64,000 bases of DNA. Source: Artemisia argyi. Taxonomy: Eukaryota > Streptophyta > Magnoliopsida > Asterales > Asteraceae. The DNA is taken from assembly GCA_030686995.1 (NCBI GenBank), contig CM060704.1:112474542-112538541 (forward strand). The letters run 5' to 3'. This document shows, piece by piece, positions 33,401 to 46,040 of the stretch. Under the pieces are notes generated by a model. The model was not told where the DNA came from, made no database searches, and worked only from the letters and a program-made list of their open reading frames with translations. A program made the translations under genes and the position numbers. Every line of letters starts with the position of its first letter. Position 1 is the stretch's first letter.

Positions 33401-36400
33401 GATTACGGGACGATAACAAAAATATTGTCCAAAAGGTTTTTATCCCTAGTGCATGCGCACTCGTTCACAATCGAAACGAAATCGTCAACTGAAAAACGTA
33501 ACTGAGTTACGTCCTATTGTTGAGGATCCAGTTCCGAAAATGGACGGAAACGACGATCCACCCATCATAGATAATACAGCTCCTGATCTCCGAACGATGG
33601 AGGAGTTGTGTCAACCCACAATGCAAGGGAGGGGAGGACCCATTGCCCCTCTTAATATTGCGGCCACTGATTTTGGACTTAAACATCGTATGATCCAACA
33701 AGTCCAGAATTCATGCCAATTCCACGGTTTACCGGGTGACGATGCAAACAAGCATCTTGACAAATTCCTTACCGTCACCCAAAACATGAAACAGCATGGT
33801 GTCTCCGATGATGCCCTTCATCTATCTCTCTTTCCCTATTCTCTAACACATCATGCCACTGCATGGTTTGATCGACTTCCGAAAAATTCGATTCACACTT
33901 TCGAAGAGATGGTCACTAAATTTTTAGCCAAATACTTTCCACCATCCATGGTTACCAAGTTGCGTAATGACATTAGCAACTTTCGTCAGCTTCCCAACGA
34001 ATCCTTATTTGAAGCTTGGGAACGCTATAAGCTTGCGATTGATCGGTGTCCCAACCACAATATGTTATAAGTCACCATTATCGATACCTTCTATAATGGT
34101 TTGACCTTGAGACACCGAGATATCCTCAATGCTGCTGCTGGAGGGACCTTTATGAAAAGGCGTCCCGAAGAATGCTACGACCTCATTGAGAACATGACTG
34201 CCCACCATAATTTCTGGGATTCCTCAGCCGAGAGGGGAGAGTCATGTAAGTCTGCCACTTCAGCATCCTCATCCTCTGATATAGCAATTCTCGCTAAAAG
34301 GATGGATGATATCTCTTTGGCTGTGTTAAGAATGAACCAAACTATGCAAAATCAACAAGCCAAAGCTGTCAATCAAAGTTGCGAAACTTGTGGAGGTCCA
34401 CATCCCTACTTCGAGTGTCCAACCACCAGTGGTTACACTCAAGAGAACGTACATGCTATTTATGGTTCCTATAACTCGGGAGGTAATGGCTACCAACCAC
34501 AAGGGGACCGCAATCTTCTAAGATATCGTTCTAACAATTTTCTTGGACCACCCGGTTTCAATCAAAACAATAATGTCCAAAACAACCGTAACCAGAACCA
34601 AAATCAAAATCGAACAAACCAAGGTTACCAAAATTCGGGAAATGTCAATCAAAACCAAAACCAGGGTTTCCATCAAAATCAAAACCAAGGTTTCCAACAT
34701 CAAGGAAACTATAATCGAAACCAAGGTCAAAACAACTTTCAGGGAAACAACTCTCATGGATATGGCAACCAAAATCAAGGAAATTTCCAAAACCATGGTT
34801 CCATCAAAATAACCGGGGCCAGAATTTTCCGAACCAAAATCAAGCCATCACTCCAACTACTCAGCACTTCCCAAATCCAGCTCCTCCTAACCCAACTCGA
34901 GCAATTGTTCCAACTGGCCCATCAAATGATGAGTTGTTGAAACAATTCATGAAATCTCAGGAGGAGATGAACAAAGTGATAATGACTCAGATCACTGACA
35001 TTAAGAAGTCTTTAAATGATCAACCCTCGGGCTCAGGAAAACTTCCGAGCAATACGATCGCTAATCCGAGGGGCGATGTTAAGGCGATCACTACCCGAAG
35101 CGGTGTTGCATATGATGGACCCACGGCCCCGACTACCTCTTCTTCTCTTCCTCCCATTCGTCCTCCTCTTTATTCCGAGGAAGTGGGAATTGAGCCTGAG
35201 GCAACCACGAACAAGGTGAAATTTACTAGCCCACGAAGTACCGCACATGTCCACCCTCAGGATATACCAGAAACTGTACCAAAGCCAGGAGTTGTCTTTA
35301 AACCACCCACAACTCCTGAAGAGAACCCTAAATCCAAACCTTCACTACCATATCCATCTAGGTTACAAGACCAGAAGCTCCGCGAAAAAGCAAATCATCA
35401 AATGGAAAAGTTTTTTCAAATTTTCCGAGATATTCATTTTGATATCAGCTTCGCGGATGCTCTCTTGTTGATGCCTAAATTTGCATCAACAATCAAAAAT
35501 CTGTTGAACAACAAGGAGAAACTATTCGAAGTGGCACGAACTCCACTCAACGAGAACTGCTCTGCGGTTCTTTTGAAACAGCTTCCCGAGAAGCTAGGAA
35601 ATCCGGAAAATTTTCTCATTCCATGTGTTTTTCCCGGAATGGTTGAGTGCTTCGCCCTGGCCGATCTAGGTGCAAGCATCAACTTGATGCCTTATTCAAT
35701 ATGGAAAAAGCTCTCTCTTCCAGAACTCACCACCACCTGCATGACTCTTGAGCTGGCAGACCGCTCGACATCTCGTCCCCTCGGCATTGCCGAGGATGTA
35801 TTTGTGAAAGTGGGAAACTTCCACTTTCCAGCGGATTTTGTGATTGTTGACTTCGACGCTGACCCACGAGTTCCTTTCATTCTGGGAAGAGGATTCTTAA
35901 GAACGGGTCGTACGTTAATCGATGTGCACGAAGAGGAAATAACTCTTCGTATTGGTAATGAAGCAGTAACATTTAACCTCGATCAAACCTCAAGGTACTC
36001 CTCTAATTATGACGCCGAATCGGTTAACCGAATTGATGTCATTGATGTTGCGTCTGAGGAGTATTCTCAAGAACTTCTGGGTTACCTTCCGAGTGGCAGT
36101 CCCACTCCATCTTCTGAGCCTATTGTATCCGACTCTTCCCCTTCTCTCACTCCTTTTGAGGGAAGTGACTTCCTTTGGGAAGATGTCGAAGCTTTTCTCG
36201 CCCAAGACAGTTCAATTTCAGGAGAATTTGATGAGGACTATCTTGATCCTGAGGGGGATATTCTTTTACTAGAAAAATTGTTAAACGAAGATCCATCTCC
36301 CCCTCTTCCTCCAAAAGTACTTCATAAAGAGGAAGTCAAAAATGTTGAAATAACTGATGACTTGCCTAAGGTTGAACTTAAGGACTTGCCGCCTCACCTT

Positions 36401-39400
36401 GAATATGCATTTCTGGAGGGTGATGATAAATTACCCGTCATTATTGCTAAAAACTTAAGTGTTGAGGAAAAGGCTGCTCTTATAAAGGTTTTGAAGTCTC
36501 ATAAACAAGCAATTGCTTGGCGTCTCTCCGACATCAAGGGTATCGACCCTGAATTTTGTACACACAAGATTTTAATGGAGGACGACTTCAAACTAGCAGT
36601 CCAACATCAAAGAAGGGTGAATCCAAAAATTCACGAGGTTATCAAACAAGAGGTTTTAAAACTTCTTGATGCCGGATTGATTTACCCTATCTCGGACAGT
36701 CCTTGGGTCAGCCCAATCCATTGTGTTCCAAAAAAGGGTGGCATTACTGTTGTCACAAATGAGGAGAATGAGTTGATTCCAACTCGTTTGGTTACGGGTT
36801 GACGCGTCTGCATTGATTATCGTAAATTGAATGACGCCACCCGTAAGGATCATTTTCCTCTGCCCTTTATGGATCAGATGCTCGAGAGATTAGCGGGGAA
36901 TGAGTACTATTGCTTCCTCGATGGTTTCTCGGGTTACTTTCAGATTCCCATTGACCCGCAAGACCAAGAAAAGACCACTTTTACGTGCCCCTATGGAACC
37001 TTCACATATAAACGTATGCCATTTGGCTTATGTAATGCTCCGGGCACGTTTCAAAGATGTATGATGGCCATTTTTTCCGACATGATCGGGAAAAGTATGG
37101 AGGTCTTTATGGACGATTTCTCGGTCATTGGGGATTCGTTTAAAACATGTCTCTCCCATTTAGACAGCATGCTAAAACGTTGTGAAGACACAAAGTTATG
37201 TCTAAATTGGGAGAAGAGTCACTTTCTGGTCAAAGAGGGCATTGTCCTCGGCCATAAAATTTCAAAAAACGGGATTGAGGTTGACCGTTCCAAAGTGGAC
37301 GTCATTGCAAAATTGCCTCATCCCACGACTGTGAAAGGTGTTAGGAGCTTTTTGGGTCACGCCGGTTTCTATCGTAGGTTTATTCAAGATTTTTCTAAAA
37401 TCGCCCGACCTATGACCCATCTCCTCGAGAAGGATGCTCCTTTTATATTCTCCCCTGAGTGCATCGAAGCCTTTGAAACATTAAAGAAAAGGCTTACCGA
37501 GGCACTGATTCTTGTTGCCCCCGATTGGGACTTGCCCTTCGAGCTCATGTGTGATGCTAGTGATTATGCTATAGGGGCAGTCTTGGGGCAACGCAAAACA
37601 AAACATTTTCAGCCTATACACTATGCCAGCAAGACTATGACCGAGGCACAAAGTCATTACACCACCACTGAAAAAGAATTATTAGCTGTGGTGTATGCTT
37701 TTGAAAAATTCCGGCCATACTTGATTCTGACTAAAAGCATAGTGTATACGGATCATTCGGCTTTGAAGTATCTATTTGCAAAACAAGATGCAAAGCCGAG
37801 ACTCCTCCGATGGGTTCTCCTCCTTCAGGAATTTGATATCATCATTCGTGATAAAAAAGGAGCTGAGAACCTAGCTGCTGATCATCTCTCCCGTCTTGAA
37901 AACCCTCACCAAAATGCTTTCGAGAAAAAGGAAATAAATGAAACATTTCCTCTTGAGACCCTCAATGTGGTTTCATTTCGTGGAGACTTGATTACCCCAT
38001 GGTTTGCCGACTTTGCAAACTATCTTGCGGGTAACTTCATTGTGAAAGGGATGTCGTCCCAACAAAAAAATAAATTTTTCAAAGATGTAAAACATTACTT
38101 TTGGGATGACCCCTACTTGTTCAAGATATGAGCGGATCAAGTCATCCGGCGGTGTGTGTATGGTCAGGAAGCCGCTGAAATTTTAAAGGCTTGCCATGCT
38201 GGTCCCACGGGGGGCCACCACAATCCCAACTACACTGCCAAAAAGGTGTTTGATTCCGGCTTTTATTGGCCCTCGATCTACAAGGATGCCCAAGAATTGG
38301 TCAAGTCCTGTGACGCTTGTCAACGTCACAGGAATATTTCACAAAGAAATGAAATGCCTCAGAATGCAATTCAAGTTTGTGAAATCTTTGATATCTGGGG
38401 CATCGACTTTATGGGGCTATTTCCATCCTCTCACGGAAACAAATACATACTCGTGGCAGTTGACTACTTGTCAAAATGGGTTGAAGCAAAAGCTTTACCC
38501 ACAAATGATGCCCGAGTAGTTGTGAAATTTTTAAAAGCTCTTTTTGCCCGATTCGGAACTCCACGTGCTATTATTAGTGATCGTGGTACGCACTTCTGTA
38601 ATGACAAATTTGACAAAGTCATGCAAAAGTACGGTGTAACTCACCGTCTTTCCACTGCGTACCACCCTCAAACGAGTGGACAAGTCAAAGTTTCCAATCG
38701 GGGCATCAAGAGAATATTGGAAAGAACTGTAGGTGAGAATCGTGCATCATGGTCGGACAAATTAGATGATGCACTTTGGGCTTTCCGTACGGCTTACAAA
38801 ACACCCATTGGGTGTACGCCTTATAAACTTGTGTACGGGAAAGCGTGCCATCTTCCGATCGAGCTTGAGCATAAAGCCTACTGGGCCCTCAAGCATGCCA
38901 ATTTCGACCTCAGAACGGCGGGTGATCACAGAAAAGTTCAACTAAATGAATTAAACGAACTTCGTGATCAAGCTTACGAGAACTCTTTGATCTATAAACA
39001 AAAGATAAAGAATATCCATGACTCAAAAATCAAAAACCGCGTTTTTAACGTTGGTGATCGAGTCCTTCTTTTCAACTCTAGACTCAAGATCTTCTCGGGA
39101 AAGCTCAAAACCCGATGGACTGGTCCATTCACTATCACAAAAGTATATCCTTATGGTATCGTCGAATTATCTCAAAATGACGGTCCTAACTTCAAAGTGA
39201 ATGGACATCGGTTAAAGCACTACTTTGGAGAGGATGTACCATCCATGGTCGTCCCGGATCACCAAACTTTCCCCAAGGACAATTGAATTCGGGGATAGAG
39301 TCAAGCTAGCGACTCGATGAACAAAAATTAGCAACAATACGGGTTTTCACCCGTATCTCTGATTCTTTCTATTTTCTACCACCTAGTGTGGGGGAATGGC

Positions 39401-39442
39401 CAACCCCCCCGCTGTTTGAAAAAATGTATATATGTATATAAA

Positions 39443-39488
<46 letters not shown>

Positions 39489-42400
39489 GTATATATGTAG
39501 AAATAAAGTGAAAATTGGTATGTCCACAGTTAGATTCGAATCTTGGCTTTTTACGTTCATAGCTTCGGCATAATAGCCGGGACTTTGAATATTGAGGACA
39601 ATATTCATTTCTAAGTGTGGGGGGGAAATTCTAACGAATTTTATCAAAATATCTTTCAAGTACCCCCGTTTTTTGCCAAAATTTTCAAATTTTTTCACTT
39701 TATTTCAAAATTTTTGTGGTAATCAGTCCGCCAGGTCTAATCGATAAAGGGATTGGCTAATCCAGGAGCAAACGGCTCTTGGTAAAGATAAATCAAATCC
39801 GTTGGCGGCTTGCAATTTGCCCAAAATTGTATGGTTCCTCAGCTCCCCATATCCCATAAAGTGAATGAGTTGGCTAGCCCGCAATATTATGGCTTGTGGT
39901 AAAGGCAGTGGAAAATCCATAATTGGTAATCAGCTCACCAAGATGTTGACTAGGTCCATCAAGATGCTGGCTAGTCCAGGAGCAAACGGCTCTTGGTAAA
40001 GACTTAACAAATCCGTTGAAAGCTGGTGGTTTGCTCAAAATCACACGGTTATCAGGTGTGCCACAGTTCTTACACCTGGCTACTCCAGAAGTGATGGCTT
40101 TTGGTAAAGAGTTTAAAATCCATCAAGTTTTCTAAAAAGATTGCTAGGGACTAGCAATAGTTCAGTGTGGGGGATTGATGAGTGCTCAAACACTCATCGG
40201 TTTTAATATATTTAAACTGCCAAGACGCACAAAAACAACCAAAAAGATATCAAAATACTTAAATTATCCCAGGGATTGTGTTTTAAAAGCAAAATGTGCA
40301 AAAACAAAGAAAAAACGTACAAAGTTTGCAGTATTGGCAGTTTCAGTCCCCCAAGTTTCAAAACTTGTCAATTTTAGTCCCTATGCATTTATTTTGAAAG
40401 GAAAAGTCAACCCAAGGTTTTAAAAGTCAAAAATCACTAAATATTACACTTGGGTCACAAGTTTCCAAAAATTACATATTTAGTCCTTAAAAATCCAAAA
40501 ATGGCAAATTAGGTCCCTGGGAAGTTTTGAAATTTTGAAAATTGGAAAATTACAAAAATGGTTCTTGGAGTTATGGTTATTGGCAACATTGGTCCTTATG
40601 GTTACTTTGGAGACATTACCATTTCAGCCCCTCATCTTTTCCAAAATTACAAAAATGGTCCTTGTGCAATACTAGTTACCAAACCGGACCCTTTTGTAAA
40701 ATTAAACCCAAAACCAAACTACCCTTATCCAAGCCTTGGTCTGATCCAGCAAATACCCAGGCCCAAACAATCCAAGCCCATTCCTTTTTTAATAAACCCC
40801 GATCAAAGGGTCAACGAGGGTCAAACGACCCTTGACCATCTTCTTCCCCCCAACCAAATCCCACAAAACCAGGGAATATCACCTCCCCCCTCCTCACCTT
40901 TTTCCAACCAAATCCCCCATAATTAATTCCCTCACCTAACAAACCCACCACAATAAATTGCATCACCAACCCCCCACCAGAACTACTAAACCTTACCCGT
41001 ATAAGTTTTGGCGCCAAAATTCAATCCAATGGCTAGGATTGATCAATGCTCAATTGAATGGATGGGATTTGGTCAGAGGGTCAACACAAAGACTTTGGGA
41101 CTCTCAGTTTTCAAGTGGAAGCCATGTGAGAAGAGAGAGGCATTATTCTTATGTCGTTATATATAGTTTAGCATATAGAAGCTTGTTGTGTGTAATTTTC
41201 CTAGTTTTTATGTATTTTCAGTTTATTTTCAAAGTATTGTAACTCTTTTTATCAATGAAAGTTTAGTTTAAAGTTTAATTCTCATTTTCACTTTACAAAG
41301 TCTCATTTCAAATTCTCAAGTTCTAAATTAAGTCATCTAATGTGTGTTTAATCTACTCAGAAGCTCTCACAAACTCAGAAATAAGATTTTATAAGCATCA
41401 TAAGCTTGTGTGAACACTCTTAACTCAGTTTTCAATAATTACTAAAAATTTAAGAAAAATCAAAAATAAATAAAAAAATTGGTGATCATTGACTGAATGA
41501 GCATGGAGCACAGTGTATTGTGGATGGCTGTGGGTTAGGAACCTCATGGGAGGGCATTAGGCTTGGTACATTGGGTTCTTTGGTCCTTAACAGATAGCTT
41601 AGAAGGCTTATGTAAGCCTTACCTTTGATTTTTACTCTCTTATATAGTGTAGTTGTTTGTTACTGTTTAAATTACTCAATTATTGCTTAATATAGTAGTT
41701 GTATGCATTAGATTGTGTTGGGCACTTGTTTGAATCAAGTTTTCATCTTAAACTGATTTTTAAGGGGTGTTTGGTTTTAGATTGTTTGCCTTGTTCTACT
41801 TGTTCATTTGTGCAAGTCTGTGTTTCTACATGTTATCTAGTTGAATACAAGCTCAGGGAAACAAGTCACTTGGTACCAAAGTTAGCAAAAGTCAAAATCA
41901 CTCAAAAATAATCACCACAGTTAACTGTGGTGATTTTTCAAGCTCAAACCTCATTAAACCTTTTCATAAGTGAATGTTTTTATTTAAGTTACCTTTCATA
42001 CAGCTTATCTTAACACTTTAAGTCACTAAATCAGCTGTCTAAGTTCATATAAGTCAAATCTCATAATTTCTCAAAAAGTCAAAATTGCAAACTCAGATTT
42101 TCATCAAAATGGGGTGATTTTTCATGATTTTTGTATTGTGATTGAGCATTTGAAATTTGTTGTGTGTAATATCTACCAGTTGAACTTTAAGTTTCTACAA
42201 AGTTTGCATTTTTTCAATTTTTTCTAAGCACCTAAAAGACCCCTTGAAGTTGACTGCAGGGCAATGGTTTGCCCTGTCTCAGCAAACCTGTTTCACACCC
42301 CCACCTTTGGTGGTGATTTGTGACTGACCCAGTGGGTCCCACACCTCAGACTTTGCACCATTCAACCCCCTCCTACCCAGGATCAAGGGTTGACCTTTAG

Positions 42401-45400
42401 TTTGACCTTCAGACCAGTGGACCCCACTTAACTTTGTGCTCAAAGCTTGTCCCATATCTGTCTCAGAAACCAATTGAGCAAACTGCTTATTGGTGCTTTT
42501 TGGCTTATTGAAGCTACTTCTTTGGCTTATTCTTGCTTATTCAGGTTATACTAACTCAGAGAAACCATAAGTTGTCATTGTGGACCCCACATCTTCCATT
42601 TGAGCTAAAAAACCCCCTCAGTCAACAAAAGTCAACTGAGTGGACAAATAAGCACTCAAAGTGCTTATTTCTTGGGTTAAGATAAAAGTGATTTTATTAA
42701 AAGTTGTTGTTTTTAGTATCTAATCAGTTTGGAAAAAGAAAAAAAAAACCAAAAAACCAACTTTAATATTAGTGATAGCTTCTATTTAATAGGATTTATC
42801 AATTTTATTTTTCTTTTTAGCTTATTTAAAAGTAAAATATCATTTTCATATTTTTAGAAATTCTATTTTAGGTTAAAATAATTTTATAAATTTTTCCAGA
42901 TTTTTATTTTGTCTTTTAGTGGTTTTTCTAATTAATTTTAGTTTAATTTAGTTTTAATTAATATTAATCAATTAAATAGCATAATTAGATTTTATAAAGT
43001 ATAACCTAGTTTTTATAATTTTTCTAGCTTTTATTTTAGTTAAAACATTTTTACAAATTTTTCTAGAATTTATATTACTCATTTTCTAATTTTTTTAATA
43101 TAATTAGTTTAATTAGAAATTAATAAGTAATTAGATTAATAATTAGTGAATTAGTTTAAAAATACATAAAATAAACTTTTTATAATTTTTTAGGATTCAT
43201 GTAATGGTTAATTAGATTTGTAAAAATTTTCTTAATTTTCTAAGTCATTTTAGTGTTTTTAATAGTTCTAATTAATTTAATTAGTAATAAATAGATAATT
43301 AGTAATTAATTAATAATTAATAATTAAATAGTGTAAAAATAGTTTTTATTTTTCTTAAAATTTTATTTAATTAATAGGATCGTAAAAATAATAATTTTAC
43401 ACTTTTAACCTTTCCAGTCCATCAGTTGTATTTTTCATTTTGTTCGTCTGTGTACGTTTTAAATCAAAACATACGTTTTTAAGTTTTAGCTCAAATCTTC
43501 ATAACCTCAATTCATGTAACCAATCACATAGCTTTCCTAAGCTATTTTGTTCAATAATTTCCAAATAATTTTCATAACAACCCCTTTCTGTGAATAACAC
43601 CCGATTACGAATACGCTTAAGTCACATTTCACACCTCAACGGGATTTAACGACCCGGTGATACATTATATTACCCGGAGTATTGATCTAGGCTATTTGAC
43701 TTAGTTGACCATTCTTTGGTTAATTTAAGTTAGGTGGTTCGGGATCAATCATGGACCCTCTTAGGTATGTCGACCCTAGAACAAGGATTGAGAGTGATAG
43801 CTCATTCAATATGCAATTTCCTTGTATGATTGGATTTAGGAGCTTTGATGCCTACCTTAACTCATCTCTCCCAATGAACATAATCTCGCGTAGTGAATAT
43901 AATAAAATCATGGTAGATGAGTTAGAATACAAAGGAGATAATGTTATTGCTAGGGCAATGTCATTGCATGTGTTTGTAGGAAGCTTCGTTTATCTTGTTG
44001 AGTTCATGGTTATGGAGAATCTAGGAGAATTTATCGATAGTAAGTTGACCCAAGTTGTGTTTGGAAAACCTTTCAAAAGGTTGACCAACCTTGATGAAAA
44101 ATGATGCGTAGGGATTGCATCAGGCTTTACCTCTCGAGAAGCTTACAACCCCCACCAGGCAGTGTACCTGATCGTTGTAGTATAGTATAGTGACAAGTAC
44201 CGGGGGATTGATCGTTCAGCTAGGAATAGTGTTGCTAGGATTAGAAAACCTAAATACTAGTTCTGAAGGTGAGGGATGATTATATTTGTATTTTTATATT
44301 TTTTAGAAAGCAAGTAAAAATCTCGGGTTTGAAGGATTTGGGCGGAATTAGTTGCTAGTCAACTAACCCAATACTAAAGATGCAATCAAAATAAAATACT
44401 AGAAATAAAAATAAACTAAATTAACTAAAGTTGTGAGCAATAAGTGGAGAAGTTGTGTTTACTTAGATTTCACTACTCCCTAGATATCTTTTACACGTTA
44501 ATTACTTGTTATAGTTGCGTGGATGACGGATTGTATTCCTTAATACCATTTATGGGGTGGCGCACTTAATTCCCCAATCCTATAAGTGCCTACTTCACTC
44601 CTATGTCAAGCCGGCTAAGAAGCTCCTAACATGGGATCATTAGAATTTACTCATGCATTAAATACAACCAATAAAACCTAGTGCACGTCAGTTCATGTTT
44701 CCTAAGACGTTCAAGCATGTTACCATTTGGAGATCTGCCAGTTTTCTTAAGCCTAACAACGAAATCATTCATCCAATACAACCATAAACAAGTAATCAGC
44801 ACATAATTAACATATAGGTTTCATTAGATCTAAGCAAACACAAGATAGATCTAGCCTAGCATGATGGAATTAAGACAAGAACAAGATATAGACAACCAAC
44901 ACATAGACATATTGATTGAATTAGAAGAACACTTATCTTAATTACACATGAAAGGGTTCAAGGGCTGAAAACCCTTGAAAACCTGTAAAATTCGTACTAA
45001 GTTCGGCCTTAGGGTTTCTCCAAAATTTCTCTTTCTTATAAATGAAGATTAGAAAACTATATATAGGAAATTGAGGCTGATGGTGTCAAGACCAAATTGG
45101 TGACGCCGACATCTCACCGCCAAAAGAATTCTCGGACTGCTTTGATCTACTTCTGACGCCGTCACGTTATAACATTTTCCAGGCCGTCACGTATTTTACT
45201 CTTGACGCTCTTCCTTGTGACGCCTTCATTTCTGTACTGGGCCGTCATGAAAATTACTCTTGACGCCATCAGGATGTTGCTCTTGACGCCGTCACCTACT
45301 GTTCCCAGCAAGGAAAATTAAGACTTTGGCGTTTTCTTCACTTTTATGCTCCAAAAACGTCCGAATTGCTTCCTTTTCTAGATTTCTCTCCCAAAGTACC

Positions 45401-46003
45401 TAAAATCATAAAAGGAACGATTTAGGGCAATATTTGATCAAATAAATTCAATTCCGGGCTTAAATGACCCCCTAAAAGTGGTTGTCCTCAAGCAAATGCG
45501 CTTTTATTCTAGTCAAAATACAAGTTAGGGGTCATTTAACACTAATATAAAAGTAATTACAACAAATAATCGTTTCACTAAAGACCAAAGACAAGCACGG
45601 AGGTCATACACTAGCACCTCACAAATAGTGTTTAGATACTCACATCTCTCGGGTGTAATAAAGTATAAATTACAATATGGAAACGGAAGATATCTCTCAC
45701 TACCTGTCATAGCAAAATAGATTACCATAGGCTTGTGAAAGGATCAAACCTCCACCACATGGCGTAAGCACCTAGGATAAACTATCAAAGAGGTCTTTTA
45801 AAGGGTTGTAACGTTAGGTGTAGAGATATGAAATACACGATTTTGTTGGATAAAGGAAGTTTTTACTGGTGGCGAGTTAACAATCTTGGTTAATTACATG
45901 TACAATATGGCGTTGCTAAGCCAAGACTAGACTCGACTTAAACTAATAAATGAAAATTAACAAAAACATAAAACAAACATAGAATAAAAAGGGATAGTAG
46001 TCC

Positions 46004-46040
<37 letters not shown>

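Larger units (their letters stand above)
30698..43751 (+). mobile_element. Gypsy element G2 (Athila-like), the only pol-bearing element
   Basis: Complete insertion flanked by TGGAC (30693-30697 and 43752-43756), inside the G1 ORF. The order is 5' LTR (30698-33133), tRNA-Asp type primer site, gag, protease, reverse transcriptase, RNase H, integrase, 3' noncoding repeats, polypurine tract and 3' LTR (40176-43751). There is no chromodomain and the tRNA-Asp primer site fits Athila-type elements. gag-pol has three stops, one frameshift and an integrase Glu to Lys change, so it is inactive in cis. Apart from two deletions in the 5' LTR, the LTRs differ by about 1 percent. Confidence 0.9.

Noticed and set aside
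39444..39698. Minus-strand ORF ending in poly-Phe
   Set aside because: Artefact of the poly-A run after the G2 pol stop.
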